DNA of 20,767 bases, from positions 1 through 20,767 of the forward strand of contig CALALP010000041.1 in the NCBI GenBank assembly GCA_937925515.1, written 5' to 3'. This stretch comes from an uncultured Lachnoanaerobaculum sp. (GTDB lineage Bacteria; Bacillota; Clostridia; Lachnospirales; Lachnospiraceae). How positions within the stretch are numbered: position 1 is the first letter of the stretch; the number at the start of each line of letters is the position of its first letter. This document shows positions 15,294-20,767 of this stretch, in pieces. A model generated the notes under the pieces. It was not told where the DNA came from. It worked only from the letters and a program-made list of their open reading frames with translations, and searched no databases. Made by a program: the position numbers and the translations under genes.

Positions 15294-16829
15294 ATGCAAT
15301 CTATTTTTCAAATCATAAACAATATTTTTTCGTTTATAGTACCGTTATCTGATTTTTTATGGGAATTTCCTACAAACTTCTCATGGTATTCTTCAATACC
15401 GATTCTTGGTAACTTTTCGCTCGCTATAATAGTTCTAGTTGGTTCAGGAATTTATTTCACTTTTAGATTGGGTTTTATACAAATCACACATTTTAAAAAA
15501 GGTATTGCAATAATGACTGAAAAAAGAACTATTAAAACAGGAATTTCGCCACTTGCCTCATTTTTTCTAAGTTCTGCAATGAGAGTTGGCCCCGGAAATA
15601 TTGTAGGGGTTACAGGTGCAATAGCCGTCGGAGGCCCCGGAGCAGTTTTTTGGATGTGGGTTTCAGCATTTTTTGGAATGGCAACTGCCTATATGGAGGC
15701 AACTCTTGCACAAATTTTTAAAGAAAAAAAGGAAAATGAATATATCGGAGGACTTCCTTTTTATGGTAGGAAACTTTTAGGAGATAAGGTATTTGTAGGT
15801 ATCTTTCTTACTGTACTTTATATACTTTATGCTCTTTGTTGCCTACCTGCACAAGGCTTTAATGTAGTATCATCTATTGGGACTGTATCAAGTATTGTAA
15901 TAGGAAAAGTAATTGACACAAATTCAACATTTTACTATGTAGTAAGTACTTTAATCATTATTTATACTGCTGTTTTAGTGTTTGGTGGAATTAAAAAAGT
16001 TTCAGGCTGGACAGATGTTGTAGTTCCAATAATGGCAATTTTATATGTTATAACTGTACTTATCCTAATTATAATAAATATAGGCTCAGTTCCTTACTTC
16101 TTCAGTTCTGTTTTTGTAGGGGCATTTAAACCGGAGGCATTTTTTGGTGGTGTATTTGGAACAGTACTTGCACAAGGAGTAAAAAGAGGTCTTATGTCAA
16201 ATGAGGCAGGTCAAGGTACAATTACTATGTCTGCCGCCGCCGCCGATGCTAAGCACCCTTGCGAGCAAGGAATATTAGCCTCTATTGGTGTATTCCTAGA
16301 TACAATAGTTATATGTACTCTTACAGGTTTTGTAGTTATCATGGCTAGGTGTTGGAATGGAGAGGGAGCTGCCGCTTGGGCAAAACTTGATAAATTACCT
16401 AAGTTTAATGCCTCAATAGCACAACTTACCCCCGGAACTTCATTTAATTCTATAATGACCTTTTTAGTTACTATATGTTTTTGCTTATTTGCATTTACTT
16501 GTTTACTTGGAATGATAAGTTTTTCAGAAATAGCCGCAAATCGTATTTCAAGAAATAAGATATTTATTAACTTTATAAGAATACTTTCTCTTTTTGTAGC
16601 AGCTTTTGGAATTTTATGTAATATAGCCGGCTATGATTTAGGTAATCTATGGGCATTTTCAGACCTTGGAAATATTTTAATTGTATACTTCAATGTTCCA
16701 ATAGTTTATATCGGTGCAAAGTATGTATTTAAAGCTACAAAACATTTTAAGGAACATGGAGATACAAATTTTAATTCTAAAGTTATAGACAGAACAGATT
16801 GCTTGTTCTGGGACGAGAAAGGAAATTGA
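15294..16829 (+). CDS. Sodium:amino acid symporter, AGCS family (alanine/glycine type)
   Basis: The 511-residue polytopic membrane protein has about ten or eleven hydrophobic helices and imports a small neutral amino acid with sodium. The family signature is visible at about 101-122 as V-G-P-G-N-I-V-G-V-T-G-A-I and G-G-P-G-A-V-F-W-M-W. Further family motifs are K-R-G-L-M-S-N-E-A-G-Q-G-T and H-P-C-E-Q-G. A perfect AAGGAGG lies 5 bases before the ATG. The gene is divergent from the AlaX-type gene, separated by 167 bases. Substrate among alanine, glycine and glutamine is not settled by sequence. A run of GCC codons (about 16234-16245) is locally GC-rich but in frame and normal for an alanine stretch. 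Confidence 0.92.
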   Translation: MQSIFQIINNIFSFIVPLSDFLWEFPTNFSWYSSIPILGNFSLAIIVLVGSGIYFTFRLGFIQITHFKKGIAIMTEKRTIKTGISPLASFFLSSAMRVGPGNIVGVTGAIAVGGPGAVFWMWVSAFFGMATAYMEATLAQIFKEKKENEYIGGLPFYGRKLLGDKVFVGIFLTVLYILYALCCLPAQGFNVVSSIGTVSSIVIGKVIDTNSTFYYVVSTLIIIYTAVLVFGGIKKVSGWTDVVVPIMAILYVITVLILIIINIGSVPYFFSSVFVGAFKPEAFFGGVFGTVLAQGVKRGLMSNEAGQGTITMSAAAADAKHPCEQGILASIGVFLDTIVICTLTGFVVIMARCWNGEGAAAWAKLDKLPKFNASIAQLTPGTSFNSIMTFLVTICFCLFAFTCLLGMISFSEIAANRISRNKIFINFIRILSLFVAAFGILCNIAGYDLGNLWAFSDLGNILIVYFNVPIVYIGAKYVFKATKHFKEHGDTNFNSKVIDRTDCLFWDEKGN

Positions 16830-16900
16830 GATTTATAATTATACGTCAAGCCTTATTCCTATCTACCTTATATTTTACTATTTATTTAATACTTAAGTAA

Positions 16901-16930
16901 TAGACTTTAAGCATATAACAATGTTAATAT
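16901..16930 (+). promoter_or_regulatory. Predicted promoter of the DUF1307 lipoprotein gene
   Basis: TAGACT (16901-16906) and TAATAT (16925-16930) are 18 bases apart, and TG at 16922-16923 provides an extended -10. The gene therefore probably has its own promoter instead of relying on read-through from the symporter gene. Confidence 0.5.
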
Positions 16931-16969
16931 AGCCTTGCAACTTGAATTTTTTACATAAGGAGAAAAAAT

Positions 16970-18004
16970 ATGCGTAAAATTTTAACTGCGTTGATTATAT
17001 TAACCATGGCTTTAAGTATAAATGCTTGCTCAAATTCAAGCGATAATTCTAAAGAAGATGTTAAAACAGAGACAAGAGAAAGAACTAGAAAGAAAAAGAA
17101 ACAAAAGGAAACCACTGAAGAGGCTACCGAAGAAACCACTAAAAAAGCAAAAGAAGAAACAAGTGCTACTCAAAGTAGCCAAGGTCAAAAGATTTTTATA
17201 AAAGATCAAAATGGTATTTATTCTAAGGCTACACTTACATTTAATGGAGATGATGTTATAAAACTCTCATATCACAATCAATTCCCTGCTGAAAAGCTCG
17301 GCATTACAAACAAAGAAGAGGCTGAAAGCAAAGCAACAGAATATAGCAAGATTTATGAGGGGATTGAGGGCGTAAATTATTCATCAGGATATGACAATGG
17401 AGTTTCTACTGAGGAACTTGAAGTAGATTTTAGTAATATAAAAAATGAAGACCTTGCTAAAATCCTAAGCCTAGAACTTACTCAGGAAAACTTAGACTTT
17501 ATAAACAGTATTAAAACTTCAGATATTGAAGATATGCTTACAAAAAATGAATATATTGAACAAAATAATAGCTCTGAAACCTCAAACTCAGGTTCTACCA
17601 ATGAATACCAATCAAGAACTTTTGTAATGGAAGTTGCAGATACCGGTCTTAAATTAGAAAGCACAATTATTTTTGACGGAAATAAACCTATCAAGGAAGT
17701 TGTTCATAATATAGTACCTTTTGCAATTTTTAATTTACAATCAGAAGAGGAGGCTATTGAAAAGGGAAAAGAACTAGCTGAACTATACCAAAATAGAGCA
17801 GGTGTAAGGGATGATATAAAAGTTGAGGGAGAAACTTTAGTAGAAGATTTAGAGATAGATTTTACTGTTATATCAGATAAAGACCTAGCAGAACTGTTAT
17901 TTTTGGAAAGTACTCCCGATAAAGTAGACGCCGCCTCAAAAATCACTCCTGATGACCTAGCAAATATTCTTATAAAGGGTGGATATACTGAAAAAACAAA
18001 TTAG
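16970..18004 (+). CDS. Lipoprotein with two tandem DUF1307 (YehR-like) domains
   Basis: This is a 344-residue exported lipoprotein of unknown function. The signal peptide ends in I-N-A-C with Cys20 as the lipid site. A charged linker rich in K, E and T (about 25-70) follows. Two homologous domains come next, at about 74-197 and 217-344. Each carries a beta hairpin near its start, a K/S-E-E-E-A helix, a -E-E-L-E-V-D-F or -E-D-L-E-I-D-F strand, a D-L-A-x-x-L motif, and a closing I-x-x-D-x-x-x-x-L-x-K-x-x-Y segment. Single-domain DUF1307/YehR proteins are about 150 residues, so this is an internal duplication. AAGGAG lies 7 bases before the ATG. The gene is convergent with the zinc-type operon; whether the two are related in function is not known. 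Confidence 0.85.
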   Translation: MRKILTALIILTMALSINACSNSSDNSKEDVKTETRERTRKKKKQKETTEEATEETTKKAKEETSATQSSQGQKIFIKDQNGIYSKATLTFNGDDVIKLSYHNQFPAEKLGITNKEEAESKATEYSKIYEGIEGVNYSSGYDNGVSTEELEVDFSNIKNEDLAKILSLELTQENLDFINSIKTSDIEDMLTKNEYIEQNNSSETSNSGSTNEYQSRTFVMEVADTGLKLESTIIFDGNKPIKEVVHNIVPFAIFNLQSEEEAIEKGKELAELYQNRAGVRDDIKVEGETLVEDLEIDFTVISDKDLAELLFLESTPDKVDAASKITPDDLANILIKGGYTEKTN

Positions 18005-18007
18005 AAT

Positions 18008-18085
18008 ATTGTGAAATACTATTGATATTTTAGGGGCTATTGCGAAATAGCTATCCATATATAGGTAATGTCGCAAAATATCTAT
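18008..18085. repeat. Three degenerate tandem copies, period about 31 bases
   Basis: Imperfect copies begin at 18008 (ATTGTGAAATACTAT), 18039 (ATTGCGAAATAGCTAT) and about 18070 (TCGCAAAATATCTAT), spaced about 31 bases. The second copy includes a 6-bp hairpin, GCTATT/AATAGC at 18036-18051. The array directly precedes the 14-bp hairpin at 18090. No terminator T-run is seen. Function unknown. Confidence 0.5.
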
Positions 18086-18089
18086 CTAT

Positions 18090-18120
18090 GGGATTTGTCC
18101 CCCTACGGGGGACAAATCCC
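18090..18120. repeat. Perfect 14-bp hairpin, palindromic repeat copy 2
   Basis: GGGATTTGTCCCCC pairs perfectly with GGGGGACAAATCCC around a TAC loop. The outer seven pairs and the loop equal copy 1 at 1140-1170, while the inner half differs with both arms changed together. It lies between convergent lipoprotein genes. No T-run follows on either strand. Confidence 0.85.
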
Positions 18121-18188
18121 ACATAATAATGAACAAATACAACTTTATTGTTTTTAAGTAGAGAACAACAAACGTATTACTTTACCTC

Positions 18189-18983
18189 TTAGTTACCTGT
18201 TGTTTCCGGATTACCTAAAACTTTCATATCACAATTATTAAGCCTGCAATAAAGTCTATCATCTCCGTCTTCTTTATAGGTCTGAAATGTGCCTGTTATC
18301 TCAACTAGACTTCCCTCTGCCGGATATTCGTCAGGATAAGCATGCTCTCCATTTCCCCAAATAAACTCTATTCCTTGGCTACAACAAGCTAGTGCATCTT
18401 GAATTATACAATATTGGTACTGCTTATTTGTTTTATCAAAAAATGATGAATAATAAATTCCCTTTATCTTAAAAACTTTTCCCTCAAAATTTTCAGGTTC
18501 CATCATCAACTGATAAACACTTGCATAAACCATATCACTTCCAAGTTTAGTCAAATCATAATCTACACCTGCAGTAGATTTCATAAGTTCATCAGCATTT
18601 TCCCTTGCTTTAATACTCTCCATAGCTTGACTACTTTCAATATTATTCATAGCCTCTTTTACAGGGTCTACATACTCAGTACTACTTGCACTCTCAGTAT
18701 TAGTAGTTTCTGTATTGGAAGTTTCTGCATTAGATGTTTCAGTATTAGATGTTTCAGTATTTGAAGTTTCGCTACTTACACTTTCACTACTTGAACTCTC
18801 TTTATTTGAGCTTTCTTTTTTATTTGAACTCTCTTCTTTAGACATTTGTTCATTTAAAGCATTTTCAACTACATTTTTCTTTTGTAACCTTGTACTAGCT
18901 GAGGCACTGCTTGAACAACCATTTAAACCTAAAGAAACAGTAAACATACCTAATAAAAAAATATAATTAAAGTTTTTTTTCAT
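18189..18983 (-). CDS. Uncharacterised lipoprotein following the metal transport genes
   Basis: The 264-residue lipoprotein has lipobox L-N-G-C with Cys23 as the lipid site. A low-complexity Ser/Glu/Thr/Asn linker (about 50-105) contains five-residue tandem units of the type E-T-S-N-T. The C-terminal domain (about 140-255) shows beta strands G-K-V-F-K-I-K-G and G-S-L-V-E-I-T-G-T-F, the pattern of an OB-like fold. It has five cysteines: C192, adjacent C200-C201, C246 and C251. It begins 9 bases after the permease gene stop, so it is very likely in the same operon as the metal transporter. A surface role in metal handling is possible but inferred from position and cysteines. I do not recognise a named family with certainty. 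Confidence 0.8.
   Translation of the reverse strand: MKKNFNYIFLLGMFTVSLGLNGCSSSASASTRLQKKNVVENALNEQMSKEESSNKKESSNKESSSSESVSSETSNTETSNTETSNAETSNTETTNTESASSTEYVDPVKEAMNNIESSQAMESIKARENADELMKSTAGVDYDLTKLGSDMVYASVYQLMMEPENFEGKVFKIKGIYYSSFFDKTNKQYQYCIIQDALACCSQGIEFIWGNGEHAYPDEYPAEGSLVEITGTFQTYKEDGDDRLYCRLNNCDMKVLGNPETTGN
18696..18770. repeat. 15-bp tandem repeat coding for E-T-S-N-T linker units
   Basis: Within the lipoprotein gene about five 15-base units encode variants of E-T-S-N-T (residues about 72-96), including one with alanine and one with a second threonine in place of serine. Such arrays change length by slippage or recombination, so linker length may vary between strains. Confidence 0.7.
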
Positions 18984-18992
18984 TTCTTAAAC

Positions 18993-19874
18993 CTAATTTA
19001 TTACCTTTCTTATCAAACAAGATAAGATAAATACAATAAGATTAGCCATAACGATTGTTGAGCCTACCGGTGTAGAAAACATCATTGAAGTAATAATTCC
19101 AAAAAATGCACAAAAGACTGAAATAATTATAGAGCATATTATTACTCCCTTGAAATTTTCTATAAGTCTCATAGCTGAAAGTGCAGGGAATATAACAAGT
19201 GCAGATATAAGTAATGAACCTACTAAATTCATTCCCAAAACTATGATAAGTGCAATTATTACAGCAATCAATAAATTGTATCTATCAGTTTTAACTCCAG
19301 TTGCTTTGAAAAAATTTTCATCAAAAGTAACTGCAAATATTTTATGATAGAATACCACAAAAATAGTTATAACTGCAATAGATAATACAACACATAATAT
19401 AACTTGACTTTTTGTCAATGTTAATATAGATATTGAACCAAAGAGTGTTACACATACATCTCCTGCAACATTAGGAGCAGTAGAATTAAGGTTCATTATC
19501 ATATATCCAAATGCAAGAGTACTTACAGAAAGCATTGCTATTGCGGCATCTCCTTGAATCTTAGCATTTTGGCTACTTTTAAGTAGTATAATTGCAACTA
19601 TTACAGTAACCGGCAATATAAGTAAATTTTGATTTGCAAGTTTCATAACAGATGCAGTCGCCATTGCTCCAAAAGCAACATGTGAAAGACCGTCGCCTAT
19701 AAATGAATATCTCTTAAGTACAAGTGTAACTCCAAGTAGTGATGAACAAAGAGCTATTAAAACTCCTACTATAATTGCATTTACTGCAAAAGAATATTGC
19801 AAATACTCCTGTATAGTCAAAAGTTTATTAATTATACCTGCACCTATATTAATTGTACTAAATTCTGCTAACAT
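18993..19874 (-). CDS. Metal ABC transporter permease, ZnuB/MntB (ABC-3) family
   Basis: This 293-residue integral membrane permease has about eight to nine helices and forms the channel for zinc or manganese import. Family motifs are visible: S-F-I-G-D-G-L-S-H-V-A-F-G-A in the first third, G-D-A-A-I-A-M-L-S in the middle, and G-S-L-L-I-S-A-L-V-I-F-P-A in the fourth quarter. The C-terminal segment F-S-T-P-V-G-S-T-I-V is also typical. It follows the ATPase gene by 30 bases. The binding site is weak (a TAAGG-type sequence), so translation may be coupled to the ATPase gene. The metal cannot be fixed from the permease; the Cys/His tail of the ATPase slightly favours zinc. Confidence 0.9.
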   Translation of the reverse strand: MLAEFSTINIGAGIINKLLTIQEYLQYSFAVNAIIVGVLIALCSSLLGVTLVLKRYSFIGDGLSHVAFGAMATASVMKLANQNLLILPVTVIVAIILLKSSQNAKIQGDAAIAMLSVSTLAFGYMIMNLNSTAPNVAGDVCVTLFGSISILTLTKSQVILCVVLSIAVITIFVVFYHKIFAVTFDENFFKATGVKTDRYNLLIAVIIALIIVLGMNLVGSLLISALVIFPALSAMRLIENFKGVIICSIIISVFCAFFGIITSMMFSTPVGSTIVMANLIVFILSCLIRKVIN

Positions 19875-19904
19875 TTACCTTACCATTAAACCTTTCTATT
19901 AAAC

Positions 19905-20675
19905 TTATAACTCATTTTTTTCCTCACTTTTTTCAAGTGCATTTTCATGTTGACTAAGATCGTGGCAACCACAAGCACCACTTTGATGAGAAAATAATTT
20001 AAAAGTTTCACTATCAATATAATCACTTGTCTTGCCAAAAAAAAGTTGAGTTTTACCTATATGTAAGATATGACTTGAGTAAAGTATTGCAGAAGTAATA
20101 TCATGTGAAACCATTATTATAGTAACACCTGAATTATTAAGTTCCTTTACAAGTGCATAAAAATCAGAGGTTACTTTTGGGTCAAGTCCTGCAACAGGTT
20201 CATCTAAAAGTAAGAGCTTTGAGGTTGCACAAAGTGCTCTTGCAAGCAGAACTCTTTGTTGTTGACCTCCGGATAAATTTCTGTAACATTTTTTCCTTAA
20301 ATCCCAAATTTGCATTTTTAACATATTGGCTTTGGTGGCCTCTTTTTCCTCTTTGTTGTAAAATGGTCTTATTCCAAGTTTAGAAAGATTACCTGAAATG
20401 ACTATTTCCTCAACTGATGCAGGAAAATCTCTTTGAACCACTGTTTGTTGTGGTAAATATCCTATCTCATAAGGTTTTAAACCCTCGCCATATTCTATAC
20501 TCCCTCCTATTTTATTTAAAAGATGAAGTAATGTTTTCATAAGTGTAGACTTACCTGCACCATTTTCTCCAACGATACACAAATAATCTCCCTTATTTAC
20601 TGTAAAATTAATATCTCTTGTTACAACATTTCCGTCATAACCAAGTTCTAAATCCTTGCATGTAATATATGCCAT
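19905..20675 (-). CDS. Metal ABC transporter ATP-binding protein, ZnuC-like, with Cys/His tail
   Basis: The product is a 256-residue cytoplasmic ATPase that powers the permease encoded next. It has Walker A G-E-N-G-A-G-K-S-T (36-44), Q-loop L-P-Q-Q, signature L-S-G-G-Q-Q-Q-R, Walker B L-L-L-L-D-E-P, and H-loop V-S-H-D. The tail H-Q-S-G-A-C-G-C-H-D-L-S-Q-H adds two cysteines and three histidines, a possible metal site. I start at the ATG at 20675, where the protein begins M-A-Y-I-T, as relatives do. An upstream in-frame TTG at 20711 coincides with the predicted -35 box and has no ribosome site. The substrate-binding protein is not visible and may lie beyond the right edge or elsewhere. Confidence 0.88.
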   Translation of the reverse strand: MAYITCKDLELGYDGNVVTRDINFTVNKGDYLCIVGENGAGKSTLMKTLLHLLNKIGGSIEYGEGLKPYEIGYLPQQTVVQRDFPASVEEIVISGNLSKLGIRPFYNKEEKEATKANMLKMQIWDLRKKCYRNLSGGQQQRVLLARALCATSKLLLLDEPVAGLDPKVTSDFYALVKELNNSGVTIIMVSHDITSAILYSSHILHIGKTQLFFGKTSDYIDSETFKLFSHQSGACGCHDLSQHENALEKSEEKNEL

Positions 20676-20681
20676 AAATTT

Positions 20682-20711
20682 AATATAGAGTTTTACATTA
20701 ACAAATTTCAA
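20682..20711 (-). promoter_or_regulatory. Predicted promoter of the metal transport operon, apparently leaderless
   Basis: On the minus strand TTGAAA (20711-20706) and TATATT (20687-20682) are 18 bases apart. Six bases separate the -10 from the ATG at 20675, so transcription would start at or next to the start codon. No ribosome binding site is present, which agrees with a leaderless mRNA. An AACTT/AAGTT inverted repeat (20710-20721) touching the -35 could be an operator, weakly supported. Confidence 0.55.
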
Positions 20712-20738
20712 CTTAAAAGTTATTACTACTTAAGCGTG

Positions 20739-20767
20739 GGGTTCTCCTCGCCACCGGCGAGGAGAAC
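20739..20767. repeat. Palindromic repeat copy 3, truncated by the window edge
   Basis: GTTCTCCTCGCC (20741-20752) pairs perfectly with GGCGAGGAGAAC (20756-20767) around an ACC loop. GG at 20739-20740 would complete the 14-bp stem if the next two bases are CC. It shares the inner CTCGCC/GGCGAG with copy 1. It lies upstream of the metal transport promoter. Confidence 0.75.

Noticed and set aside
16951..17139. Minus-strand frame opposite the DUF1307 lipoprotein start
   Set aside because: Its Ser/Val/Phe-rich composition mirrors the Lys/Glu/Thr-rich linker on the other strand; no ribosome site or family features.
20676..20711. N-terminal extension of the ZnuC-like protein from the TTG at 20711
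   Set aside because: The 12 extra residues are not family-like, no ribosome site precedes the TTG, and the codon coincides with a good -35 box.

Overview
The window is AT-rich, with strong AGGAGG-type ribosome binding sites and gene families typical of anaerobic Firmicutes. These include LplA/LplB/LplC-type sugar transport, YesM/YesN two-component regulation, DUF1307 lipoproteins and an AGCS symporter. A Clostridia genome, probably Lachnospiraceae, is the best guess. This rests on protein style only; no rRNA or other marker gene is present.

Region 1 (1-10198, minus strand) is a long carbohydrate-utilisation operon. In transcription order it encodes LplB-like permease, LplC-like permease, LplA-like lipoprotein solute-binding protein, a GH20-like glycosidase, a DUF4038 (apiosidase-like) glycosidase, a GH3 beta-glycosidase and an NAD-dependent epimerase. 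A further gene starts with GTG inside the end of the epimerase gene and runs off the left edge. None of the three glycosidases has a signal peptide, so the likely scheme is import of an intact oligosaccharide followed by cytoplasmic trimming. No transport ATPase is encoded here, so a shared MsmX-type ATPase elsewhere is expected. The genes are tightly packed except after the binding protein and between GH3 and the epimerase; both of those gaps hold inverted repeats.

Region 2 (10199-10576) is the divergent control region. It holds a promoter for each direction and a compact structured element (10333-10505) made of several long perfect stems. The right edge of the element runs into a tandem TTGAAC whose second copy is the apparent -35 box of the regulator promoter. 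The element resembles a right end / omega-RNA of an IS200/IS605-type element, with no transposase or TnpB nearby.

Region 3 (10577-13941, plus strand) encodes a YesN-type response regulator and a YesM-type sensor kinase with overlapping ATGA. They probably sense the imported glycan and control the operon of region 1. A bidirectional hairpin terminator closes the region.

Region 4 (13957-16829) has a divergent pair: an AlaX-type alanyl-tRNA editing enzyme (minus) and an AGCS sodium:alanine/glycine-type symporter (plus).

Region 5 (16970-20767) holds a lipoprotein with two tandem DUF1307 domains (plus). Facing it is a zinc/manganese-type ABC operon (minus): ATPase with a Cys/His-rich tail, membrane permease, and an uncharacterised lipoprotein. 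The predicted ATPase promoter would give a leaderless mRNA. Three intergenic sites (1140-1170, 18090-18120 and 20739-window end) carry hairpins of the same design whose stems differ by compensatory changes, which suggests a dispersed palindromic repeat family.
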